Origin: Branchinecta lynchi
Lineage: Eukaryota; Arthropoda; Branchiopoda; Anostraca; Branchinectidae
Reading direction: 5' to 3'
Assembly: GCA_023053575.1 (NCBI GenBank)
Contig: JAKZAP010000016.1
Location: 12,170,030-12,234,029 of the forward strand
DNA: 64,000 bases
In this document: positions 1 to 12,600 of the stretch, piece after piece
How the letters are laid out: the number at the start of each line of letters is the position of its first letter
Position numbering within the stretch: position 1 is the stretch's first letter
The notes under the pieces: model-generated
Seen by the model: only the letters and a program-made list of their open reading frames with translations
Database searches by the model: none
Told to the model about the DNA's origin: nothing
Translations under genes and position numbers: made by a program

Positions 1-476
1 ATTGCGCATCCTTTTGTTATCTGCTGTGAAACTTCCGACAGTGTACGCATTCTTCCCATCTGATGTGTGCTAAATAGTGGCCTACCCTGCATCTGCCCCT
101 GAATGAATGAATGAAATGAATTTGTTACATGTAACCTAGTAATAAGGCGTTTGCACAGTACATGCAGAAAAAAGGTAAATGAACGCGTAACAAAATCTAC
201 AACAATAGCAAAAGATAAATAAACACAAAACAAGAAATACACAACAAAATACGAAAAGAACAATAAATTTACTGCATCTGGGCTATGGGCAGGAAGGCGA
301 TTGGATGATGGTAGAAGATTTTCACTGATTTCTTTTAGCTTTTTAGCCCTGCGATACCAATCATGTTGCTTATTCACCGTGAAGTTCGAAATTGTTATTA
401 GCTTTTCTTTCTTGGTCCTATAGCCTGTTCCTACTTAGAAGACGTTTGCTGATTTTCTTTTTTGTTATGTTCACAG
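1..476. other. EDC3 intron, left edge
   Basis: Bases 1-60 match a dispersed repeat seen again at about 49595-49650 and (inverted) near 16270-16330. Bases 95-118 (ctgaatgaatgaatg...) look like the tandem tail of a non-LTR element on the - strand. The rest is A-rich with no gene. Confidence 0.45.
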
Positions 477-630
477 ATAGTGGACTCATTGTGTCAAGTA
501 TTAGCCCCTCATTACGTATTCGACTAGAAAAAGTTGTGGAGGAAGCTGGGATCGGCCTGGCGAAAAGAGTTGAACTCACTGCGAGGGCAGTTACGGAGCT
601 GTCGGTCCAATTAGTCGGTAGTCACTATAG
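477..630 (+). CDS. EDC3: EDC3 internal exon, start of YjeF_N domain
   Basis: 154-nt exon between ...ttcacag and gtaagt. It is read as (D)SGLIVSSISPSLRIRLEK and so on to QLVGSHY. The first codon is completed from an exon left of the window, and the last two bases (AG) pair with the first base of the next exon to make Arg. It corresponds to the amphipathic helices that open the EDC3 YjeF_N domain. Confidence 0.82.
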
Positions 631-3600
631 GTAAGTCATCTTTTTAGACCATGTGCTGGATGGCGCCCGATACAAAAATTTATCTCAAAATAGTAGTAGG
701 AAGTTGAACGAAAAAGTAGCATGCAGGAGAACTGATGCTACTATGCTTCTATGTCAAGGCTGCTGTTTTAATGCATTCTACGGCATGCTACTATTAACAA
801 GACTGGATGCTACTTTAGCTGGACAGGATGCTTTTGCATGCTACTGCGTAAGATTGGCCCAGTCTGAGGCGCACTAAATAATAGTATTCTATTGTATTAT
901 ATATCATTACATGCAACTTTTTCATACAACTACGCAGGCTACAAGTTTTTCATCGGGTGGCTAATAGTGCAGTGGATGGATAAAAACCTACTTTAAGTTG
1001 CTCACCATAGCTGAAGCCGTAGCGAAGTTCAAACCTACCTAGAGGATTTTGGTGACAATATGGGGTTGGAAAGCGGTATTGGAAACGTGGATGAGAACGC
1101 TGATTGTTCTCAAACTTAGTGCAAAGGGCAACACGTCGGGCTTCTAAGGTTGGGAGTCGGAATTCTTTGAGGAGGATGCTTTAGGACTCGGATGTGCAGT
1201 TCGTCATTAGGTATTCCTCCATTTCAGCGAATGTGTTAATTTTTCCATATTAGGCTACATATGGTATAGTGCTCGTGCTGAAAATAGTGATTTTTTTTTT
1301 TTATAATGTCCATTTTGTTTCAATACTTATGGTAAATTCAGTCCTTTATTTCAGGTTTGAGCCAAAGAACCGACACCAGTTGCCGAAGGCGGTCATCCTT
1401 TGCGGTAAACACAGTGGGAGCGCGGCAGGAATCTGTTCCGCGCGCCATCTAGCCACTCAGGGGTTTCAGACGATACTTTTGTTATCCCCCGACCATATTG
1501 AAAATCCGGTGGCCGTTGCGGAGCTGTTGCTGTATACGAAAACGGGAGGACTTGTTGCGAGACAGCTAGGCGGTAAGTCACCTTCTTTTGCTTGGCTTTT
1601 CTGGAATCTCTGTTTTACCCCGGAAAATTTGCAAGCAATAGTTTGAAAGCATGTGTGACGCGTTATATAGTCGTATCCGAGCGTCCAGCATACATACATA
1701 AATACTCTTTAATCCGGAAAAAGAAATTCCATATTGACTAGCCTAATTCAGAAATACAAACAAAAACAGTAACAGCTACATAAAGAATATCACCTACCCA
1801 CCTGGGAAACCAAAAAGATTTATGTAGGGTATCCCAGACCTTTGGACACCCTTACATAAGTTTTGACCGAAACACACGATGTAACAGTTTGGATATATAC
1901 CTGACTTATGCCGATATAACAGTCGGTGCTGAATTTTGGGAGCTTAGCCGGGCTCTCCCGTAAGCCCATTCTTTCAAGTAGTTCCGGTCTCTGCCGAACA
2001 GGGGCGTCCCGACACCTTCCTGTTATGGGGGGGAGGGGCGGCTTCAGAATTTTACCGGAAGTTTTCAAGGTGTTACCGGAAATTCTCCGTACAAACTCTA
2101 GAATAACGTTGTGTTCTGACTTCGATTATGTGTTTTCGAAGTCGTTCTATTTTAAGCAAAAATAGGTTCGTTCAAGTTTAACTGAAAAGGCAGCTTATTT
2201 TTATATCTGATATTCAAATACACTGAAATATTTTGAGTCATCTGAGGGATTTTGTATTTTTTCCACCAGGGGCTCTAGGAATAACGTTCAGAGTGTGCGC
2301 TGCTTGCACGACAAACCAAAATTCGTCCAGACGCGGAGAATTTGATTTTAAACAAAGGCCTGCATTTCCAGGGTTAAAGGTAGGAAAATGATTTTAGGAT
2401 ATGTCTTGCATTGAAAATGACAGATTACATTTTTAGTTGGTGAATATTTCAAGCGTAGAGGGACAAGCACATAAAGGTACCACAGATCCGTAAGAATTAG
2501 TTCATTCTATGAAATGGATTATCCCTGGATGACGGACAAACGTAGTAACGCATTTTTATCGGGTTTCAGGAGCATTTAAGTTAATAAGTGAATGTCACTA
2601 GACTGCTAGGCCATATTCAGTTAAACTTTTAGATTGTCACCTAAAACTATAAAGCCTTCGACCTATAACCCACCCACCCTACACATTTATTCTTTGCGTT
2701 TAAGCGTCTTCCTATTTGTCCACAATACTTCTAATTTTACATTCGTCAACTAGATCAGTTTCACATGCGATTAGTAACAGACTTACAAAACGCTGATCAG
2801 CCATTGTTGAACACAAGGTGGTCTTAACCTTTTTTATCTTGCTAAAAAAATTTCTTCCCTTTTGCTGAGGTATCCGTAGGCATGGGCACTGTTCTGTTTT
2901 TTCATTCAAACAGGAACAGGCAGAAACGGGTCACATAAGAACAGAAACAGAAAGAAAACAGGAAACTTGAAAACAGGTCCTGTTCTGTTTTAACAGAAAT
3001 GATGACTTCGAAAACAGAAACAGCTGTTAAACAGGCGAAAAAAAAACAGAACCGGCTGTTTAAAACAGGCATTTTTTTATTATTTGATTTCCCGTATTTT
3101 TTAACTATTTTTTCTGGTATAGTTCACCTGTAGTTTGCCCTGTACCAAGAAGTATCTTAAACAGTTCTTCCTTGCACGGCACAGATGCCTTTATTCGAGT
3201 TCTTTTCATGGAACTAGAAATATCTTGGTCCAGAATTCCAGCTGCCTATACCAATGAATCACACTTTCTCCCGATGGAAAATGAGCCATGGAAGTTTCGT
3301 TTGTCTTAACAACAAATTTTCGCATATTTTTCCAGTTGGATTGTTTGTCATAGTGATTGGTAATAAACTAAAGTTCACGGATCATACAAACTCAAAGTAA
3401 AGCAAGCTTCACTTCGTGACCGCGGTAGGTGATGATGGTCATTTTTTCTGTGAGGGTGGTCGCGAGGGATGCAAGTTCAACCAGAATACCGAATAGCTTT
3501 TCCTCAGTGGTTTCTTTTGAGCATGATCATACTAGGCTAAAAACGCGCGGATTTCTCGGCTGAATGTGAGTCCACTATTCTGCGAAAATCCGTGAAACGG

Positions 3601-6600
3601 ATGTTCACTTGCATCATCAAGTTCAAGAAATCTCAAATTTTCTGTATAGAACTGATGTTGTGCCAAATATACTGTCAGGAAGTCCTGTCGCGAACCACCG
3701 GTTCTGATTGTTTGTTTGCATCATGAACCGGTGCCGATGTTGTGATGTCGCTAAGCTAGTTTCAGCCTTTTTACTCTTTGAGTTAAAAGTACTAGTTTTT
3801 TAAAATCACATTTACCTTCGCTGCATAGATTAGACGTCATGTGAGCCCTTCTTGGTGATCAAATGTTCGGTTTTTAGTCGAAAGTTCATTTATGACAAAT
3901 CCACTCTTGCGGCCACGATAGCCGGTTTTCCGTTTTCGGTTTTCAGCGTTTTATTTTGTCATTCTTATCTCGTGAACCATGACAGATACTAATCTGAAAC
4001 TTGGTGTACTTATGGGCCTTGGGGTCTAGTTGTGCCTTTTGCGGACTCAACCACCCATACACTCTCGGTTCAAGGACAATTGGTCACAATTCCCCCAGTG
4101 ACTAATGTTTTTTTTTTAAGTTTAAGCGTAAAGGGCTGGGATAGGACAATCTAGTTAACCATCACTTATTCACTTAAATTAGCTAGAAGAGCCGCTGAAA
4201 GTGCGTTACTTCGTTGTTCCGCTATTCACGAATAATCGATTTTCAAATAGTGGAATTTCCGTGTGATTTGTGGTACCTCTATGTGCTTGTATTTTTCTTG
4301 TACGCCTTACGAGAAAGATTTATGATTTTTTTTTTTTTTTCCGGCACTAAGCAATCTCCACCAATCTCACCACTGCCCACTGAAAAGCCGCGTTTGTGTT
4401 TATATTAAAATTTCCCGCATCACAGTAGAATTTACGTTGTGGGGACGGCCGCACATATTCTGAACGTCATAACTAGAGCAGATAGTGGAAAATAAGAAAT
4501 TCCCTTTGCAGAATCCAAATAATTCAGTATATTTAACTAAATGACACACAAAAATAAGTTGGTTTTCAGTTAAATTGTAAGGGCTTACCACGTTTTTGCG
4601 AATTATGTGCAACTGGGCCCGGATTGCCCAGAGTATATACCGTGACCAAATTCGCAAACTTGCGAAAAATGACTGGTACTATGGTGAAATCTGGAATGCG
4701 TCTGATCACTGTCCAGATGTGGCTTCGGAGCCCCCCCCCCCTTCCGATCCAGGGGCAAGTGGGATGGGCCCACTGCGCAAACTTGCGAACCATGACTGGT
4801 GTCAAGTTGAGATTCGGAATACGTGTTAACATTGGGGTGTAGATGTATCTTTCGGTGATCCCCCCCCTCCCCCCCCCCCCCCATCAAACGCTGGCAACTG
4901 GGCCAATATTGACCAATGAATTAAAAGCCAAGCGCGAATGGTTATTAGGCTGTTGGTTCACAATATATGATATACGTTTTACTTTGACACATCACGTTTG
5001 AGCGCTTGCGCACTTGTTCAGATTGGACCCGAAGACGGCTGCTGCCACGAAGGGTCGGAATGCTGCACTAGTAGTCTAAGACTTAGCTGACTACGTATCG
5101 ATTTAGCTCGGTCAAATGTGATTCGCCGTCAGCTTGGGCTGAATAAATATTTACGGTATCTGAAGTTCCCATTTTTTTACGATTTCGAATAAATAAGAAG
5201 AAATATTTTAATTTTTTGCTTTTGTTCACTATTGCTTGATTCTTGCTTAGTATTTTTCATAGCCGTCATCGCATCCACATTCCGCGTGGGAATGGTAAGG
5301 TTGACAAATTGCCCTCTTTTGGAATGTGGCATTTCAATATGATGGACATCTTGAGTTAAAAGATTTATTGTACTGATAAGGCGGGTTGCCCCCAAAAAAC
5401 AGATTTTGCTGTTTAAACAGGTAAAAAAAAACAGGAACAGGGCAAAACAGGACCCACCAAAACGGAACAGAACAGGTGAGAAAAAAAACAGCTGGCTTCA
5501 AAACTGTTCTGTTTATTTTGGGTCCCTGAAACAGAAAACAGTAAACAGTAAAACAGGAGGAAAAAAAACAGAAACAGAAACGGAAAACAGGAACAGTGCC
5601 CATGCCTAGGTATCCGGGATTGTCTGGGCCAGCTTCAACGCTTTCTACAGGGTGGGGAATGTGGTCCACCAGTCTCACGGCCGTTTTGAAAATCGAACAC
5701 ACCAGTCTCACTGTTTCGGACCACCAGTCTCATAAAAATGGCGCCGGGAACCACCAGTCTCGGAAACGAGACCAACAGTCTCAAATTCAGACCAACAGTC
5801 TCATCTAATTCCCAATTTTTTTAAGTAAAAAAGTGTTTTCTTTGTGTTTCTCTGTCAGTCCCTTGAATTACGCGCTTGTGTCAGCACTACAGGTAGAGTG
5901 AAGCTTAGGCTTTCAACACATGTATTCATCTCTGCTATTGGCTTGGTACTTCTCAGTGAGTAGGGCTCTCAAAAAGCAAACAAATTTATTTTTTTGTTTT
6001 CTGTGTTGTTTAATAGAATTCTGCTACTCTGCCAACTACAACAGGTAAAGTGAAGCCTGGGCTTTCAAACGATATATGATTCACTGTTACTGGATTACCA
6101 AGTGTCACATTGGGTGGCTTTGAAAAAACTGTTTTGGTAAACTGGTTTCTAGTCTCTCTATGCGATTTCTTGGAATTTTCCAACTTTGCGACCAGTTTTG
6201 GTAGATTTAAGCATGAGTTTTCCACAGATCCATGTCTCTCTGATACTGGCTTAGTCAGTTTGTTGCTGGGTTCCTATGGTAAACTCATTAGCTATTTTTT
6301 TTAACTGCCCTGCTTGATACTGTTGAATGTTTTGTCGCCTCACTGTTCAGTTCACCTGACTGACTGGTCCGGTATTAGTTTGTTCCATTCTTTTTCCATG
6401 CATTTTCCATGCTTAAAATACTATTCTGAGGCTGTCTCTACACAACTACAGCAAGCGGTCAAGTATCGCTCAATGGAACCTATTATCGCTCACCAGAGCT
6501 GCGTTTGATTTGCATTGACTGATAGCGTTCGATTTATCCAGTCGACTGAGATTTTGGACTAAAATTTGACTTTTGTCAAATCGTCAATTGTCAAATTGTC

Positions 6601-9600
6601 TTAAATCGTCATTTTGCAGTTTTAGTTCCTATTCTCAGTTGACTGATAGGTTCTATTTATCCAGTCGACTGACATTGTCCACTAAAAGTTGACTTTGGAC
6701 GACCGACAACAAATGGTCATTCGTTCCATGGAACGTTAACCAACAGTAAGTGGTCAAGTATCGCTCAATGGAAACATTTTATCGCTCACCAGAGCTGCGT
6801 TTGATTTGCATTTCCAGTTGACCGAAATAACCTTTTTGCTGTTTTATTTGCTATTCTCAGTTAACATTCAATTTTCCAGTCAACTCAGATTGTCTTTCTT
6901 GGGATTTTCTAACTTTACAACCAGTTTTTGTAGATTTAAGCATGGACTTTCCACAGATACGTGTATCTCTGATATTGGCTTAGTCAGTTTCTTGCTGGGT
7001 GTCCTTTGATAAACTCATTAGCTGTGTTTTTTTTAACTGACCTGCTAGACCCTGTTGAATCTTTTGTTGTCTCGCCATTCAGTTCACCTGACTGCCTGGT
7101 CCGGTACTAGTTCGTTCCATGCATTTTCCATGCTTAAAATACTATTTTGGGGCTGTCTCTACACAACTACAGTAAGCGGTCAGTAACACTCAATGGAACC
7201 TATTATCGCCCACCAGAGCTGCATTTAATTCGCATTTCCAGTTGACTTAAGTTATCATTTTGCCGTTTTGTTTGCTATTCTCAGTTGACTAATAGCGTTC
7301 AATTTATCCAATCTATTGAGATTGTCCACTAAAAGTTGACTTTGGGACGACTGACAACAAACGGTCATTGGTTCCACCGATAACCGGTTAACCAACAGTA
7401 AGCGGTCAAGTATTGCTCAATGGAACATTTTATCGCTCACACAGAGCTGCGTTTGATTTGCATTTCCAGTTGACTGAAATAATCTTTTTGCTGTTTTATT
7501 TGCTATTCTCAGTTAGCATTCAGTTTATCCAGTCAACTTAGATTGTCAACAAAAAGTTGACTTTTGCCGATCGAGATAAAATGGTAATTCATTCCATGGT
7601 TAACCGGTTAGCCTACAGTAAGCAGTCAAGTATCGCTCAATGGAACCTATTAGCACTCACCAGAGCTGCATTCTAATCGCATGTCCAGCTAACTTTAATC
7701 ATCATTTAACTCTGTTATTTGGTGTTCTCAGTTGATTCATATTGTTCGATTTAGCTCTTGGCAAGGGTGTGGAAACTCAAGAAGGTAAGGGAACATCACT
7801 AAAACAATATGACAAAGCGACCTAATCATGTTCTATAACATTTAGACAATTACTAAAATTACCCTTTGCTTGTCTCCTTGATGATGCTGTACGTAGCAGC
7901 TTCAATTTGAGGGTCTCATGAAGAGGACCTCTTACGTGGACCAATCTATAGTACTTCAACCTACAAACAATAGTATATGTTCCTATAACAAGAGCAACAT
8001 CTGTAGAGGAGATAGTACTTCAACAATTAGAAAAAGAGTGAGAGGAATATTCATGGAGGGACTAGTAAAACATATGCTATGTGAAAAAAGTATCACCAAA
8101 AAGTTGACTTTTGACATTCGAGATAAAATGGTAATTCCCTTCCGTGGTTAACCGGTTAACCTACAGTAAGCAGTTAAGTATCGCTCAATGGAACCTATTA
8201 TCACTCACCAGAGCTGCATTCTATTCGGATTTCCAGCTAACTTAAATCATCATTTTACTGTTTTATTTGCTGTTCTCAGTTGATTCATATTGTTCGATTT
8301 AGCTCTTGGCAAGGGTGTGGAAACTCAAGAAGGTAAGGGGAATATCACTAAATTAATATGACAAAGCGACCTAATCATGTTCTATAACATTTAGACAATT
8401 ACTAAAATTACCCTTTGCTTGTCTCCTTGATGATGCTGTACCTAGCCGCTTCAATTTGAGGGTCTCATGAAGAGACCTCTTACGTGCATCCATCTATAGT
8501 ACTTCAACAAACAAAACCAATAGTATGTTTGTAACATACAATAGTACGTTCCTGTATCAAGAGCAACATCTGTAGAGGAGATCAACAATTAGGAAAAGAG
8601 TGAGAGGAATATTCATGGAGGACTAGTAAAGAACATATGGTATGTGAAAAAGAATCACCAAAAGTTAAAATTTGACGATCGAGATAAAACGGTAAATCAT
8701 TGCATGGTTAACCTACAGTAAGCCAGTCTAGTACACTAGCCCCATTTCAGGTACGGTGCTCAAACGTCTAGCACCATGCTTGGGTGCTAGACGTTCAAGC
8801 ACTGTAACCTTGGATTTCATGTATGGTGCATGGATTTCAGTATACAGTGCATACATCAAAAACACAGTTTCTGTCATCACAACTGAGCACCGGCTCGGAC
8901 AGGGCTGAAATTACTACTATGAATTAGAGAAATCAAAGACAGTCCTTTATATCTTTTTCACAACCAAAACAAAGGGCTCTAATCATAATGGAGATGAAAA
9001 ACCTAACAGCACCCTATCTATTTTCCATGTATTTTCACCTATCTATTCCCCAAGAGCCAATATTCTGGTTGGCTGCTAGGTAGAAAAAAGCTGAGGCACA
9101 GGACACTTTGCCATGCAAAACCCTTGACTATGTAGAAAAGGAAATGAGGTTTTTCACATCTGTCATCAGCTGAGCCCTTTTGTTTTTGTTGTGAAAAAAC
9201 ATATAAAGGGATTGTCTTTGGTTTCTCTAATTCATGGTAGTAATTTCAGCCCTGTCCGAGCTGGTGCTCATTTGTTATGACAGAAACTTGTGTTTTTGAT
9301 GTATGCACTGTATACTGAAATCCATGCACCATACATGAAATGCCAAGGGTACAGTGCTTGAACGTCTAGCACCCAGGCATGGTGCTAGACGTTTGAGCAC
9401 CGTGCCTAAAAAAGGGGCTAGTGTACTAGACTGCAGTAAGCAGTCAAGTATCGCTCAATGGAACCTATTATCACTCCCCAGAGCTGCATTCTATTCGCAT
9501 TTCCAACTAACTTAAATCATCATTTTACTTTTTTATTTGCTGTTCTCAGTTGATCCATATTGTTCGATTTAGCTCTTGGCAAGGGTGTGGAAACTGGAGA

Positions 9601-12600
9601 AGGTAAGGGAACATCACTAAAACAATATGACAAAGCGACCTAATCATGTTCTATAACATTTAGACAATTACTAAAATTACCCTTTGCTTGTCTCCTTGAT
9701 GATGCTGTACGTAGCCGCTTCAATTTGAAGGTCTTATGAAGAGACCTCTTACGTGCACCCATCTATAGTACTTCAACATACAAACAACAGTATGTTTGTA
9801 ACATACAACAGTATGTTTCCTATAACAAGAGCAACATCTGTAGAGGAGATAGTACTTCAACAATTAGAAAAAGAGTGAGAGGATTATTCATGGAGGACTA
9901 GTAAAGAACATATGGTATGTGAAAAAAGAATCACCAAAACCAACAAAACAAAAATTACCAGAGTGGGTGACTTTACGTTAGTTCATGTAGGTTAACTTGA
10001 ACACTTTTAGCTAGGACTTTCTATAGCCAGTGTAAAACATTAAGAATAAGCTTATTTTTTTTATCTGTTGTTACCATCATTGGGTAGGTAGCGTACTCTG
10101 TAGCACCAGATTTGTTAGAACATGAAAAAATGTTGGCCTCATGGCCGCAATTTAAGATGACCAGTAAAAGGTGCCCGGTGGGTTTGGAATCCGCAATCTT
10201 TTTCTCAACCTACGCTTAACCTTGGAATGAATGACCAATTGTTCTCAGTTGTCAAAAGTCAACTTTTACTCGACAATCTCAGTCAACTGGATATATAGAA
10301 TGCTGTCAGTCAAACTGAGAATAGCAAATAAAACTGCAAAATGATGATTTAAGTTAACTGGAAATGCGAATTGAACACGGCTCTGGTGAGGCGATAATAA
10401 GTTCCATTGAGCGTTACTTGACCGCTTACTGTAGCTTAACCGGTTAACCATGGAATGAATGACCATTTGTTCTCGGGTTGTCAAAAGTAAACTTTTAAGC
10501 AACAATTTCAGTCGACTGGATATAGCGAACGCTGTCAGTCAAATGAGAATAGCAAATAAAACAGGAAAAAGATGATTTAAGTCAACTGGAAAGGCAAAAT
10601 CGAACCCATCTCTGTTGGGCTGCAAAGTTGATGATTTGAGTCAACTGGAAATGCGAATCGAACGCATTTCTGGTGAGCGATAGTAGGTTTCATTGAGTGT
10701 TACTTGACCGCTTACTGTAGTTTAACCGGTTAACCATGGAAGACCATTTCTTCTCGTTTGTCAAAAGTCAACTTTCAGGTCGACAATCTCAATAGATTGG
10801 ACAAATTGACCGCTATCAGTCAACTGGAAATGCGAATCAAACGCAGCTCTGGTGAGTGATAATAGGGTTCCATTGAGTGTTACTTGACCGCTTACTGTAG
10901 TTGTGTAGAGACAGCCCCAGAATAGTATTTTAAGGCATGGAAAATGCATGGAACGAACTAGTACCGGACCAGGCAGTCAGGTGAACTGAATAGTGAGACA
11001 ACAAAACATTCAAGAGGGTCAAGCAGGTCAGTTAAAAAAACACAACTAATGAGTTTATCAGAGGACACCAGCAAGAAACTGACTAAGCCAATATCAGAGA
11101 TACGCGTATCTGTGAGAAAGTCCATGCTTAAATCTACCAAAACTGGTTGTAAAGTTAGAAAATCCCAAGAAATCGCAGAGACAAACCCGAAATTACATTT
11201 GCTCACCAAAACAATTTTTCAGAGCAACACAATATGACACTTGGTAATCCAGTAACAGTGAATAATATATCGTTTGAAAGCCCAGAGCTTCACTTTATCT
11301 GCAGTAGTTGGCAGAGTAGCAGAATTCTATTAAACAACACAGAAAACAAAAAAATAAACTTGTTTGCTTTTTCAGAGCTCCTACTCACTGAGAAGTACCA
11401 AGCCAATTGCAAAGATAAATACATGTATGGAAAGCTCAAGCTTCACTCTACCTGTCATGCTGACACAAGCGCGTAATTCAAGGGACTGACAGAGAAAAAC
11501 AAAGAAAACACTTTTTTACTCTAAAAAAATTGGAAATTAGATGAGACTGTTGGTCTGAATTTGAGGACTGTTGGTCTCGTTTCCGAGACTGGGTGGTTCC
11601 CGGGCGCCATTTTTCTGAGACTGATGGTTCAAAACAGTGAGACTGGTGTGTTCCGCGAAAGAGACTGGGTGGACCACATTCCCCCACCCTGTTCTATACT
11701 AGTGGTAAGAAATCTTTCAGTTCACGAAACACTTCGAATAAAATCTTCAAACTTTTTGTTGTGTTTCGAGGCTCTCCTGGCGACTTTCGACATCGCGTCG
11801 GAACAAGGCTAGCTCGTTTTTTAACTCTTCTCGGCTTGTCGTGGGAAAGGAGTCGAGAAAGCTGTCGAAACCTGATTAGACGGTACGGTGGTATTATTCC
11901 TGGAACAGTATTTGTAGTTGGAAAATGATGTAACGTGTGTGATGTAATGATGTAAACGTCTTTAAAGCTACATAAATTCGGAGATTACCGGAATCACCCA
12001 GTGAACGTTCCGGTACGCTGTGTTTTCGGTCTGCACGAATCACTCTGGTAGGCTGTGTGTCGGGGTCCGTCCTGGTAACCTTTGAGTCTATACTTATCCG
12101 GTAAAGAGCAAAATTCGGGTAGATTCCCTGAGCCAAATTCCGGTAGATTCCGTGGGGCAAAGTCCGGCCAGATCACCAGATCTGACCTCCAGTAAACTCC
12201 CTGAGACAAGTTCCGGCAGATTCCCTGAGTCAAAGTTCCCGTAGATTCCTTGAGCAAGATTTCGGTAGATTCCCTGAGCAAAATAATGGTAGGTTCCCCG
12301 AGCAATAATAATAATCGCCGCACCAATCAAAATTTACCGGATTTTTTTCCCGCAGACCTTCTGGGGGGGGGGGCAGCCCCCCCCCCCTCTCGTGGACGCC
12401 CCGTCTGCCGAATGATTGGGTCGTGATTCACATGTCGTGCAAGTTTCCCCCCTCAATGGCTGCTTGGAGATGTGTAAATTAAGGGTTATGCTCAGATGGT
12501 GGTAGCAAAGTCAAACATAGTGCATATGTTGTGTGGTTTTACACTGACAGAAGGTTGAAACGTAAAGCCCGGCTTTTTAAGGCGAACACAGTGCGCGTGA

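Larger units (their letters stand above)
5648..11691. mobile_element. 6-kb long-inverted-repeat element (hAT-like ends)
   Basis: The ends CAGGGTGGGGAATGTGGTCC and GGACCACATTCCCCCACCCTG are inverted repeats, followed inward on both sides by (ACCAGTCTC)-type repeats, an ~500-bp matching arm and many ~300-bp tandem units (gtcaagtatcgctcaatgga...ttaaccggttaac) that occur direct on the left and inverted on the right. A 5-bp ttcta flanks both ends (5643-5647, 11692-11696); the usual 8 bp of hAT is not seen. About 9960-10200 has no copy elsewhere in the window. No transposase ORF is visible. The 710-bp MITE at 8724-9433 is nested in it. Confidence 0.75.

Noticed and set aside
4566..4887. Overlapping short frames on both strands around a poly(C) run
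   Set aside because: They come from a two-copy tandem repeat inside the hAT-like element; no frame is preferred.
5648..11691. Calling the 6-kb element a retroviral or LTR element
   Set aside because: Ends are inverted, not direct, and no gag, pol or primer-binding site is visible.
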